From: JANMDU01 sp031418715
GTDB taxonomy: Bacteria; Pseudomonadota; Gammaproteobacteria; Burkholderiales; Burkholderiaceae_C
Assembly (NCBI GenBank): GCA_031418715.1
Contig: JANOJL010000003.1
Span: 68,722 to 132,721, forward strand
Direction: 5' to 3'
DNA: 64,000 nucleotides
Positions 44,455 through 52,650 of the stretch are shown here, one piece after another (position 1 is the stretch's first letter; each line of letters begins with the position of its first letter). The translations under genes and the position numbers were made by a program. Below the pieces are notes generated by a model, which worked only from the letters and a program-made list of their open reading frames with translations, was not told the DNA's origin and searched no databases.

Positions 44455-45414
44455 ATGGCTGTTTACACCGAAGTTCCACTCCAAGAAGCACAAAGCCTGT
44501 TGACCCAACTGGGCTTAGGCGAAGTCTCAGACCTTCAAGGCTGCAAAGGCGGCATTGAAAACACCAATTATTTTGTGGACGCAAGCAGTGGCCGTTATGT
44601 GCTCACGCTCTTTGAGCGCCTCACGCATGAGCAATTGCCGTTTTATCTGTATCTGATGAAGCATCTGGCGCAACGAGGCATTCCTGTGCCCGATCCACAG
44701 GCAGATAAGAGCGGAGATATTTTGCTGACAGTGCTCAGCAAACCCGCCTGCGTGGTCAACTGCCTGCGCGGAGGCAGCGAGCTCGCCCCCACAGCCGCAC
44801 ACTGCGCCACCGTGGGCGCGATGCTCGCGCGTATGCACCTGGCAGGAAGAGATTTCAATCGCAGCCAACCCAATTTGCGCAGCCTGCTTTGGTGGAACCA
44901 GACGATTCCTGTGGTGCTGCCCTTTTTGAGCGCAGATCAAGCGGCCCTCATCCGCAGTGAACTGGCCTATCAAAACCACATCGCCAAGAGCAGCCCATAT
45001 ACCGCCCTGCCACGCGGTCCGGTCCATGCGGATCTGTTTCGTGACAACGTGATGTTTGAAGGCGGAGAGCTCACCGGCTTCTTTGATTTTTACTTCGCGG
45101 GTGTGGACAGCTTTTTGTTTGACATCGCCGTTTGCCTGAACGATTGGTGCATTGATCTGGCCACTGGCATTCCCAACGAAGAACGCCAAAGCGCCTTCTT
45201 GCATGCCTATCAATCAGAGCGGCCTTTTGAAGCTGCTGAGCGTCAACTCCTCCCCGCCCAGCTGAGAGCAGGCGCTTTGCGCTTTTGGACTTCGCGTTTA
45301 TGGGATTTTCATCTGCCGCGCGAAGCCAGTTTGCTCAAAGCACATGACCCGGAGCATTTCGAGCGCGTGCTGCGAGAGCGTCTGGCCAGTCATCCTAAAG
45401 CCTTGCTTTCGTGA
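44455..45414 (+). CDS. thrB: Homoserine kinase (APH-fold type)
   Basis: A 319-residue kinase that makes O-phosphohomoserine for threonine synthesis. It belongs to the aminoglycoside-phosphotransferase-like type common in beta- and alphaproteobacteria. Seen are MAVYTEVPLQEAQSLL, the nucleotide-binding GGIENTNYFVDASSGRYVL, the catalytic loop PVHADLFRDNVMF and the metal-binding FDFYFAGVDSFLFD. Length is normal. It is divergent from polA, and the terminal-inverted-repeat element occupies most of the promoter region. Confidence 0.93.
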   Translation: MAVYTEVPLQEAQSLLTQLGLGEVSDLQGCKGGIENTNYFVDASSGRYVLTLFERLTHEQLPFYLYLMKHLAQRGIPVPDPQADKSGDILLTVLSKPACVVNCLRGGSELAPTAAHCATVGAMLARMHLAGRDFNRSQPNLRSLLWWNQTIPVVLPFLSADQAALIRSELAYQNHIAKSSPYTALPRGPVHADLFRDNVMFEGGELTGFFDFYFAGVDSFLFDIAVCLNDWCIDLATGIPNEERQSAFLHAYQSERPFEAAERQLLPAQLRAGALRFWTSRLWDFHLPREASLLKAHDPEHFERVLRERLASHPKALLS

Positions 45415-45473
45415 AGTAGATCACGCAAAGCCTAAGGTCTTCACGACCATTTACGACACAATAGAAACTCACC

Positions 45474-46274
45474 ATGCGTCTTCAAATCTTATCTGCCGGC
45501 ACCGGCATCACCTGGGTCAAACTCGGTGTCAAAACTTTTTTCAAACAACCTCTGGCCTTGGGCGGCCTCTTTTTCATGTTCATGGCATTGACGAGCTTTC
45601 TCTCGATCATCCCGGTGTTGGGCACGGTGATGGCATTGGCTATTGTCCCAGCAGCCACGCTGGGGCTGATGGTGGCGTCGCTAGAGGCTTTGCGCGGTAA
45701 ATTCCCAATGCCCTCCGTCTTGCTCACGGCATTCAAAGCAGACAAACCGCGAATCAAAGCGATGCTCGCACTGGGCGTGATGTATGCAACTTGCTTTCTG
45801 GGTATTGTGCTTCTGGTGAGCGCAATCGATGGCGGCACGCTTGACAAGCTTGATCTCGCCGACCCCGAGAAAGCACGCGCTGTGATGGACAACCCAGATT
45901 TCCAAACCGCTTTGCTGGTGGGCATCTCGCTATACAGCGTGCTTTCTGTGATGTTTTGGCATGCGCCAGGCTTGGTGCATTGGTATGGCATGAGCCCGAC
46001 CAAGGCCATCTTTTTCAGTATTGTGGCCTGCATGCGCAATGTGGGCGCTTATGTGATGTATGGCTTGACGTGGATGGCGCTGCTGATGGGCGCGAGTGTT
46101 TTACTCGCCGTCGTGTTAGGTACTTTTGGCTTGGCAGCATTCGGCAGGCCGATTCTTATGGCCTTTGCTTTGAGCATGGCTGCGATGGTTTCTACTTCCG
46201 TTTATTTCACATTTCGCGACAGCTTCGTGCATACTGAGGAATCACCCGCAGAAATGCATCCGCCAGCGGCTTAA
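45474..46274 (+). CDS. BPSS1780-family membrane protein
   Basis: A 266-residue inner-membrane protein with about six hydrophobic segments. The start MRLQILSAGTGITWVKLGVK, the FFKQPLALGGLFFMF segment, and MFWHAPGLVHWYGMSPTKAI match the BPSS1780-type family of Burkholderiales as I remember it. The function is unknown. It lies 59 bp after thrB and 37 bp before the Tat-FecR gene, so the three may share a transcript. Confidence 0.8.
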   Translation: MRLQILSAGTGITWVKLGVKTFFKQPLALGGLFFMFMALTSFLSIIPVLGTVMALAIVPAATLGLMVASLEALRGKFPMPSVLLTAFKADKPRIKAMLALGVMYATCFLGIVLLVSAIDGGTLDKLDLADPEKARAVMDNPDFQTALLVGISLYSVLSVMFWHAPGLVHWYGMSPTKAIFFSIVACMRNVGAYVMYGLTWMALLMGASVLLAVVLGTFGLAAFGRPILMAFALSMAAMVSTSVYFTFRDSFVHTEESPAEMHPPAA

Positions 46275-46311
46275 ACGCGTATTTGTATCAGCATCAATCC
46301 AGGAGAACAAT

Positions 46312-47070
46312 ATGGAACAACACACCTTGCAAGGCCGAACGGAAGACGAAGTGCTGTGGTTTCAACGCCGCAGCTTCGCAAAAGCTGCGGCCGCGTGGAC
46401 GGCCATGGGCGGCTTTGGTGCGGCGCAAGCGCAGCAACGCAGCAATATTGTGGAGTTGGTGGGTGATGCCACCGTCAATGGCAGCCGAATGTCACCACAA
46501 AACATTTTGCAAACTGGCGACAGCGTCGAAACCGGTCCAGGCTCTAATTTGATCTTTGTCGTGGGCAATGCATCTTTTCAAGTACGCCAAAACTCGCGCC
46601 TCAGAGTCGAGCGCGGAGCATCTCTGAATGCAGTAAGCGTACTTCGATTGCTCACAGGTGCAGTGGCCAGCGTGTGGGGAAGGGGAAGCAGTCGCCAGAT
46701 CGTCACGCCCACGCTGACTGCCGGCATTCGCGGCACGGGCGTGTACACCGAAGTGCGCCCACAACAAAACTTTCGCAGCTATTTCTGCAATTGCTATGGC
46801 ACAGTGGACATGGCCGCAGGCGATGACAGAGCACTGTCTCGTGCAGACTATCACCAAGCTTTCTGGGGCGAGGCCGCTCCCGTCAATGGCCGCACCCTCA
46901 CACCCGCAGGCGCGATCAACCACTCCGACGAAGAGCTCGAAGTGCTCGCTCGCCTGATCGGCCAACGCACCAACTGGCAAGTCATGGGCAAAAAAGGCAC
47001 GAAGGATGGCAAAGGCTATATGGACGAATCGCCTAGCAATGTGCATCCTGCGATGCAGCCAACGCGCTGA
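46312..47070 (+). CDS. FecR-domain protein with a twin-arginine (Tat) signal
   Basis: A 252-residue exported protein. The N-terminal part before the hydrophobic stretch contains QRRSFAKAA, a Tat-type motif, followed by AAAWTAMGGFGAAQA as the signal end. The FecR domain follows: LQTGDSVETGPGSNLIFVVG, FQVRQNSRLRVERG and TPTLTAGIRGTGVYTEV. A C-terminal part has CNCYG (three residues apart) and a polar tail. It lacks the anti-sigma N-terminus and no sigma factor is nearby, so it is not a classical FecR regulator. GGAGA precedes the ATG. A terminator follows. Confidence 0.8.
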   Translation: MEQHTLQGRTEDEVLWFQRRSFAKAAAAWTAMGGFGAAQAQQRSNIVELVGDATVNGSRMSPQNILQTGDSVETGPGSNLIFVVGNASFQVRQNSRLRVERGASLNAVSVLRLLTGAVASVWGRGSSRQIVTPTLTAGIRGTGVYTEVRPQQNFRSYFCNCYGTVDMAAGDDRALSRADYHQAFWGEAAPVNGRTLTPAGAINHSDEELEVLARLIGQRTNWQVMGKKGTKDGKGYMDESPSNVHPAMQPTR

Positions 47071-47093
47071 TCAAGGGTTATTCCCCTGCCCCA

Positions 47094-47127
47094 AAGCCCG
47101 CCAGATTCGCTCTGCCGGGCTTTTTTG
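47094..47127 (+). terminator. Rho-independent terminator after the Tat-FecR gene
   Basis: AAGCCCG-C-CAGA, loop TTCGC, TCTG-C-CGGGCTT, then TTTTTG. Confidence 0.85.
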
Positions 47128-47166
47128 TTTAGACTGCACTGTGACAATAATTTCTTGGAGCATCTC

Positions 47167-49029
47167 ATGAGCCCTCTTCGCCGCAGTTTTACTCTCTCCA
47201 CGCTCGCCAGCGCCGCCCTGCTCGCAGCCTGCGTCACCGCTCCCACCCATTTCGCTTACCAGCCCTTCCAGCAGCCCGAAGGCGCTTCCGGCATCACGGA
47301 AAAGCCAGGCTGGGCCACTTCTAAATTCGCCGTGGCAGCATCAAACCCATTGGCAGCAGATGCCGGATATCAAGTCTTGAGAGCAGGCGGTAGCGCAGTA
47401 GATGCCGCGATTGCCGTGCAGCTGGTGATCGGACTGGTGGAGCCGCAATCCAGCGGTATTGCAGGCGGCGCATTCCTTTTGCATCATGATGGCAAAAAGA
47501 CGGAAGCTTTTGATGGCCGCGAGACCGCACCAGCCGGCGTCGATGAAAACCTTTTCATAAAAGATGGCAAGCCGATGGCCTTCTATGAAGGCGTGGTGGG
47601 CGGTCGTTCGGTAGGGGTACCTGGCACGATGCGCATGCTGGAGTTGGCGCACAAACAGCATGGCAAGTTACCATGGGCGAAATTGTTTGAGCCTGCGATT
47701 GCCTTGGCCGAAGGCGGCTTCAAAGTGAGCCCGCGTCTGAATACGTTGGTGAAAGCCGATGCGCATCTGAAGAAAGACCCAGTTGCAACGGCCTACTTCT
47801 TCAAGCCAGACGGCGATGCACGCGATGTAGGCTTTAACCTGCGCAACCAAGCCTATGCGGACGTTCTCAAACGCCTAGCTGCCGAGGGCAGCAAAGCCCT
47901 GCACGAAGGCGCAATTGCCCAAGCGATTGTGAGCAAAGTTCAAGGCCACAAAGAGAATCCCGGCAAGCTCACCATGGCAGATATGGCGGGCTATCAGCCT
48001 AAAAAGCGAGATCCGATCTGCGCTGATTACAAAGCCTCGGGGGGTAAAGATTACGTAATCTGCGGCATGCCACCGCCATCTTCAGGGATGATCGCCGTCG
48101 GCCAAATTTTGGGTACGCTGGCGCAGACGAATGCTGGCAATATCCAGCTTGAATCCGATGGCCTGCCCGGCCCAGGCTGGATGCATCTCTACACCGAGGC
48201 ATCACGCCTCGCGTTTGCAGACCGTGCCATGTATTTGGGCGATCAAGATTTTGTACCTGCACCTGACGGCAAAATCGGAGGCAATTGGAGCGCTATGCTC
48301 GCCCCCGCGTATCTAGCTCAGCGCGCCAGCTTGATCAAAGCCACCAGCATGAAGGGCGATGCCAAGCCCGGTGAGCCCTCCGCTATGCGCTCAGCCTTTG
48401 GCAAAGCCGCTGATCAGCCTGAATTCGGTACAAGTCAAATCAGCATTGTGGATGCCTACGGCAATGCCTTGGCGATGACTTCGTCTATTGAAGATGCCTT
48501 TGGCGCACGCCAAATGGTTAATCCGGGTAACCCGACTGTAGGGGGAGGTTTCCTTCTCAACAATCAATTGACCGACTTCAACTTTAACCCCATCAGCGCC
48601 AGCGGTCAGCCCACAGCCAACCGCGTGCAACCCAACAAGCGCCCGCGCAGCTCAATGAGCCCCACCATTGTTTTTGAAAAAGCTAATGGCAAGGTGACAA
48701 TGGTCGGCGGCAGTATGGGCGGAGCAATGATCATTCATTACACCTCCAAAACGATCTACGGCATGCTCAACTGGGGCATGAATGCGCAACAAGCGATCAA
48801 TTTACCCAACTTTGGCGCTACGGGCGCGCCAACAGTGCTTGAAGACAAACGCTTTCCAGCCAGCACGGTAGAAAGCCTCAAAGGTCGAGGTCACGAAGTA
48901 CGCGAACAAACCTTAACGAGCGGTATCGAGGCCATTGGCCGCGCTAACTTAAACCCAGCTTCAGGCGGCGGCTCTGGTTGGTTTGGCGGCGCAGATCCAC
49001 GGCGCGAAGGCGTGGTGCGCGGGGATTGA
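47167..49029 (+). CDS. ggt: Gamma-glutamyltransferase (lipoprotein form)
   Basis: A 620-residue periplasmic enzyme that cleaves glutathione and other gamma-glutamyl compounds. It is made as a precursor that cuts itself before the catalytic Thr. ATG 47167 follows GGAGCATCTC. The signal carries RRSF and ends with a lipobox LLAAC (Cys22), so it may be a lipoprotein. The family motifs are seen: AGGSAVDAAIAVQLVIGLVE and SGIAGGAFLL, with the autoprocessing site at Thr422 in GTSQISIVDAYGNALAMTSS. The C-terminal GGSMGGAMIIHYTSKTIYGM is the usual substrate-binding region. It is preceded by a terminator and so has its own promoter. Confidence 0.93.
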   Translation: MSPLRRSFTLSTLASAALLAACVTAPTHFAYQPFQQPEGASGITEKPGWATSKFAVAASNPLAADAGYQVLRAGGSAVDAAIAVQLVIGLVEPQSSGIAGGAFLLHHDGKKTEAFDGRETAPAGVDENLFIKDGKPMAFYEGVVGGRSVGVPGTMRMLELAHKQHGKLPWAKLFEPAIALAEGGFKVSPRLNTLVKADAHLKKDPVATAYFFKPDGDARDVGFNLRNQAYADVLKRLAAEGSKALHEGAIAQAIVSKVQGHKENPGKLTMADMAGYQPKKRDPICADYKASGGKDYVICGMPPPSSGMIAVGQILGTLAQTNAGNIQLESDGLPGPGWMHLYTEASRLAFADRAMYLGDQDFVPAPDGKIGGNWSAMLAPAYLAQRASLIKATSMKGDAKPGEPSAMRSAFGKAADQPEFGTSQISIVDAYGNALAMTSSIEDAFGARQMVNPGNPTVGGGFLLNNQLTDFNFNPISASGQPTANRVQPNKRPRSSMSPTIVFEKANGKVTMVGGSMGGAMIIHYTSKTIYGMLNWGMNAQQAINLPNFGATGAPTVLEDKRFPASTVESLKGRGHEVREQTLTSGIEAIGRANLNPASGGGSGWFGGADPRREGVVRGD

Positions 49030-49050
49030 TTCTCTGCTTACTTTTATGAT

Positions 49051-49107
49051 GATTTAGCCTGGTAGCCGTTATAAAATATACGTGGGGTGCTACTATTTTT
49101 GTAGCAC
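49051..49107 (-). repeat. Dispersed repeat, copy 15
   Basis: On the minus strand: GGTGCTACAAAAATAGTAGC, ACGTATATTTTATAACGGC, TACCAGGCTAAATC. It follows the ggt stop by 21 bp. Confidence 0.8.
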
Positions 49108-49143
49108 CCTGTTTTTATTGAGATCGATTGCGCTGTACATTCA

Positions 49144-49389
49144 TCACCGACGCAATCGCGCGATGAGCCACGCTGCAGCAAGCACGGGTATCAAGATGAT
49201 CACGTTTGAGACGAGCCCAGCAAGAATCGCGTCTTTCAGGCTCACCGAGCTGCTTGGCATCGTGGTGGGCAGCATCACGGCGACGAAGACAACACCTAAA
49301 ACCAAAGGAATGACGCGCCCCGTCACGGCTGCTGTACGCTGCATGGTGACGACCAAGGCAATGAGCAGACCGATTCTAAAAAGGTCCAT
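49144..49389 (-). CDS. Small hypothetical membrane protein
   Basis: An 81-residue protein from ATG 49389 (MDLFRIGLLIALVVTMQ) with about three hydrophobic segments, of which VIPLVLGVVFVAVMLP and VIILIPVLAAAWLIA are clear, and a basic tail (RLRR). The frame runs upstream to a TTG at 49467, but that would start inside the terminator of the MFS gene. It has no good ribosome-binding site, and no family is recognised. A role as a small inner-membrane protein is plausible. Confidence 0.5.
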   Translation of the reverse strand: MDLFRIGLLIALVVTMQRTAAVTGRVIPLVLGVVFVAVMLPTTMPSSSVSLKDAILAGLVSNVIILIPVLAAAWLIARLRR

Positions 49390-49440
49390 CAACTGAGAAG
49401 TGACGAGATCGATCAATTGATTTCCAATACCGAATGAATT

Positions 49441-49476
49441 AAAAAAAGCCACAGTCTTGGCTAACAAAACTGTGGC
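49441..49476 (-). terminator. Rho-independent terminator after the MHS transporter gene
   Basis: On the minus strand GCCACAGT, 13 nt, ACTGTGGC, followed by TTTTTTT. Confidence 0.9.
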
Positions 49477-49494
49477 CCAGCGGAGATTATGGAT

Positions 49495-51312
49495 TTATCT
49501 CTTATCCATGTCGCCAGCAAAGATGTCTTTCTTGTGGGTGCCACCCGGGACGAAAAGCACGCCAATGACCACCGTCATGACAGCAATCACGATGGCATAC
49601 CACAGGCCGGAGTAAATGTTGCCCGTCTGCGCTGAGATCGCAAAAGCAGTCGCAGGCATCAGGCCACCAAACCAGCCATTACCGATGTGATATGGCAAAG
49701 ACAATCCAGAGTAGCGGATACGGGTGGGGAACATTTCAACCAGCATGGCTGCGATCGGGCCGTAAACCATCGTCACCAGAATAACCAAATAGGTCAGGAT
49801 AGCGATGATGGTTAACTTCTGTGTATTGAAGATGTCAAAGAAGTGCTGAGCCTTGGCAATCGTGGTGTTATCAGCCGCCACCATGGGGTAGCCCGCCTTT
49901 TTCAGTGCAGCGTTGAGGCTGCCATCAAATGCGGCCTTTGCCTTTTTCAGGTCGTCGCCAGTCAACTTAGCAGCGTCGTAGGATTGAATCTCTGTTTCAC
50001 CAACCTTCACCACAGCAAACGTGCCAGCAGCAGCGCCTTCAATCGTGGAGTAGTTCACCGAAGTGCGAGCGAGCTGCGCCTTGGCAATGTCGCAAGATGA
50101 GCTGAATTTCACAGTTCCGGTTGGGTTGAACTGGAACGAGCAATCCTCTGCATTCACCTTCACGGACACTGCTGTCTGGTGTGCTGCATAAATCGCTGGA
50201 TTGGCAGTCTTGGTCAGCAAATTGAATACCGGCAGGAAGGTCATCGCTCCCAACAAACAGCCAACCAAGATGATGGGCTTGCGGCCAATTCGGTCAGACA
50301 AAGCGCCAAACACAAGGAAACCGCCCGTACCCAAGATCAGCGACCAAGCGACCATCACGTTAGCGGTGAAGCTGTCGATCTTGATGACGTTCTGCATGAA
50401 GAACAGCGCATAGAACTGGCCGGTGTACCAAACCACGGCCTGACCGGCAACGAGGCCGAGCAGAGCAATCAAAGCAATCTTGCCGTTTTTCCAATTGCCA
50501 AAGGCCTCAGACAGCGGCGCTTTGGAGGTGCGGCCTTCTTCTTTCATTTTCTTGAAAGCTGGGCTCTCGTTCATTTGCAGGCGGATATACAGAGAAATCG
50601 CCAACAGGAAGATCGAACCAATGAAAGGAACGCGCCAGCCCCAAGCATTGAACGCCTTGACCATGGAGGGCTTGCCGTCAGCCAACAGCACTGCAACGCC
50701 ATCCTTCATCAAGGGCACGTCGGGGAAGTTACCGTTCACGTAGCCTTGCACGGAGAGAATCACGATCAACGAGAGCAGCAGGCCCAGCGTCGCGGTGGTT
50801 TGAATAAAGGCCGTGAAATAGCCGCGTTGGTTGGCGGGAGCGTGCTCGGCCACATAAATTGCAGCACCGCCGTATTCACCGCCCAAAGCCAAGCCTTGCG
50901 CCATGCGCAGCAAGATCAAGATGATCGGCGCGGCAGTGCCCCAGCTTTCGTAGTTGGGCAAGATGCCGACCAAGAAAGTCGAAATGCCCATGATCACAAT
51001 CGTCATCAAGAATGTGTATTTGCGGCCGATCATGTCACCGAGCATGCCGAATACCAAGGCGCCGAACGGGCGCACGATAAAGCCCGCAGCAAAGGCGAGC
51101 AAAGCAAATACGTTGCGGGTGTTTTCCGGGAACGCAGTGAAAAATTGTGCACCGATGATGGCGGCAAGTGCGCCATAAAGGTAGAAGTCGTACCACTCGA
51201 AGATGGTGCCTGCAGATGACGCTGCAATCACTTTTTTCTCTTCTCGCGTCATTGGGCGAGATCGTTCTCGAACGTTGTTTGTCATGTCAGTCGCCATGTG
51301 TTTTGTATCCAT
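49495..51312 (-). CDS. MFS transporter, metabolite:H+ symporter (MHS) family, with a large periplasmic-type insertion
   Basis: A 605-residue transporter, 12 membrane segments expected. The MHS signature is seen: GTIFEWYDFYLYGALA, FIVRPFGALVFGMLGD, IGRKYTF, RMAQGLALGGEYGGAAIYVAEH (in two pieces), and the repeat GALSDRIGRKPIIL in the second half. Relatives carry dicarboxylates, citrate, shikimate or osmolytes; the substrate here is unknown. About 120 residues (about 370-490, Ala/Lys/Thr-rich, with two Cys) are inserted between membrane segments of the C-terminal half. Several start codons are possible (51312, 51297, 51285). It has its own terminator. Confidence 0.88.
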   Translation of the reverse strand: MDTKHMATDMTNNVRERSRPMTREEKKVIAASSAGTIFEWYDFYLYGALAAIIGAQFFTAFPENTRNVFALLAFAAGFIVRPFGALVFGMLGDMIGRKYTFLMTIVIMGISTFLVGILPNYESWGTAAPIILILLRMAQGLALGGEYGGAAIYVAEHAPANQRGYFTAFIQTTATLGLLLSLIVILSVQGYVNGNFPDVPLMKDGVAVLLADGKPSMVKAFNAWGWRVPFIGSIFLLAISLYIRLQMNESPAFKKMKEEGRTSKAPLSEAFGNWKNGKIALIALLGLVAGQAVVWYTGQFYALFFMQNVIKIDSFTANVMVAWSLILGTGGFLVFGALSDRIGRKPIILVGCLLGAMTFLPVFNLLTKTANPAIYAAHQTAVSVKVNAEDCSFQFNPTGTVKFSSSCDIAKAQLARTSVNYSTIEGAAAGTFAVVKVGETEIQSYDAAKLTGDDLKKAKAAFDGSLNAALKKAGYPMVAADNTTIAKAQHFFDIFNTQKLTIIAILTYLVILVTMVYGPIAAMLVEMFPTRIRYSGLSLPYHIGNGWFGGLMPATAFAISAQTGNIYSGLWYAIVIAVMTVVIGVLFVPGGTHKKDIFAGDMDKR

Positions 51313-51371
51313 CTAGTCCGCGCCCGAAACTAGGCGCTCGCTGATTGTGCAAAACAGCCCTTGCCTCGCTC

Positions 51372-51440
51372 TGACGTGAAACCAACGCCGGCTTGCTTGA
51401 AACCAACCCCAGCTTGCGCGAAACCAACGGAGGCTTACTT
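51372..51440. repeat. Three tandem copies of a 21 bp unit upstream of the MHS transporter gene
   Basis: Units contain GAAACCAAC followed by a GGCTT/AGCTTGC block. The spacing is about 21 bp (GAAACCAACGCCGGCTTGC, GAAACCAACCCCAGCTTGCG, GAAACCAACGGAGGCTTAC). The array is 60-130 bp before the leftward gene. Otherwise the gap 51313-51607 holds only a dispersed repeat. Confidence 0.6.
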
Positions 51441-51540
51441 CGTGCTTTGTCGTATCTCGCGGCGGGGTGAGCAGGAAACGGCAAACATCCCAAGCGTGGC
51501 CGAGGCCGAGGCCGATCTATGCAAAAAGCAATCTTCAAAA

Positions 51541-51606
51541 CGCTACCAAATTTATAGCATTCCGCGCAATAAATACAACGGCTACATACCCAAAAGGCTT
51601 ATAAAT
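51541..51606 (+). repeat. Dispersed repeat, copy 16
   Basis: CGCTACCAAATTTATAGCAT, CGCGCAATAAATACAACGGC, CCAAAAGGCTTATAAA. It ends at the SIMPL-gene stop. Confidence 0.8.
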
Positions 51607-51607
51607 A

Positions 51608-52357
51608 TCACTTCATCTGCACCGCACCCGACACCGTCACCACCACCGTGCTGCGCCCCGCTTCTACAGGCACTGAAGCGTCTGCCGACATGGATTTGGC
51701 CTCCATCGCCATCATGCGCGGACGGCCCACAAAGCCTTGGTCGTTGGCGTTCATGCTGACCTCGCGCACCGTGTAACCGGCAAAACCAAAACCTTTGCTG
51801 ATGTCCTGCGCCTTGGCTTTGAAGCGCTCAATCGCTTGCGCTGTCACTTCCGCCTCGACACGGGCACGCGCCTCGCGCGAGAGGCCAAAGCTCACGTTAC
51901 CGAGGGTCAGGCTGTTGATCTTGCCCGCCAATTGGCTGATGCGCGCAAAATCGCGTCCTTCCAGCACCAGCTCTGTACTTCCTTGCCAGCCATTGATTTT
52001 TCCGTCGCGGCCATAGCGCGGGTAGAGCGAGAAAGCGCCGGTGCGTACATCGAGTTGCCCTGCTTGCGCGACCTTCTTGGCTTCGGTCAACGCCGCATCT
52101 AGTGCAGTTTTGAGCTGGGTTTGCACGGTGGCTGCATCTGCGCCATCGCGGGTCGTGTTCATGCTGATGGTGAGCAAATCTTGCTGCACCTCCAGGCTGC
52201 CCTGGGCTTGAAGGGAGACGACATTTTGCGGTGTTTCTGTGCGAATATTTTGAGATAAGGCGGGATTTGCCGTTATAAAACCTGCGCACATTGCTATTGA
52301 AATCATAGCGTTTTTGGTGTAGACCGAAAAGGAACGGGACTGGGTGCGCAATATCAT
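51608..52357 (-). CDS. SIMPL-domain (DUF541) periplasmic protein
   Basis: A 249-residue exported protein of the SIMPL/DUF541 family. It has VVSLQAQGSLEVQQDLLTIS, TAKKVAQAGQLDV-like spacing around the central helix, and the C-terminal part with VEAEVTAQAIERFKAKAQDI and VVVTVSGAVQMK. Relatives include BP26 and YggE, which have roles in stress tolerance or form channel-like assemblies; no exact function is known. The signal peptide (about residues 15-36, ending near ANPALSQ) is encoded by a copy of the dispersed repeat. The start is ATG 52357 or a nearby in-frame alternative. Confidence 0.85.
   Translation of the reverse strand: MILRTQSRSFSVYTKNAMISIAMCAGFITANPALSQNIRTETPQNVVSLQAQGSLEVQQDLLTISMNTTRDGADAATVQTQLKTALDAALTEAKKVAQAGQLDVRTGAFSLYPRYGRDGKINGWQGSTELVLEGRDFARISQLAGKINSLTLGNVSFGLSREARARVEAEVTAQAIERFKAKAQDISKGFGFAGYTVREVSMNANDQGFVGRPRMMAMEAKSMSADASVPVEAGRSTVVVTVSGAVQMK
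52258..52315 (-). repeat. Dispersed repeat inside the SIMPL-gene signal peptide (copy 17)
   Basis: On the coding strand: CGCTATGATTTCAATAGCAA, GTGCGCAGGTTTTATAACGGC, AAATCCCGCC, read in frame as residues 15-34 (hydrophobic, then ITANPA). Confidence 0.85.
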
Positions 52358-52650
52358 GGCTTGATCCTAAAGAGAAGTTTCAACGATGCAGCAAAACTTG
52401 CGGATGCGGGTTTTGCTGTGGCTTGGAGGTTTAAACGCAGCAATTTGCTAAGAGGGGTGAAAGGGGGTGAAACGATTTTACTTTCGGTACAAATCCTCTC
52501 AACAAGCCCACATTGTCTTCGAAAAGACAGAAAATCATCGCAAATCCTGCAAATTCTGTAACAAAACAGTGGTTTCGTGCATTTTTCACGAGATTTTTCA
52601 AAAAACTGGGTGTACATTTCGCTTATGTTACATATTTACAGGAGTAACTC

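Noticed and set aside
46312..47070. FecR anti-sigma regulator
   Set aside because: There is a Tat signal at the N-terminus in place of the anti-sigma region, and no ECF sigma factor or TonB receptor gene next to it.
50179..51219. 346-codon frame antisense to the MHS transporter
   Set aside because: Gln/His/Arg-rich composition without motifs; the opposite strand encodes an obvious transporter.
51372..51440. CRISPR-like array
   Set aside because: Only three units, about 21 bp apart, imperfect and without distinct spacers; no cas genes in the window.
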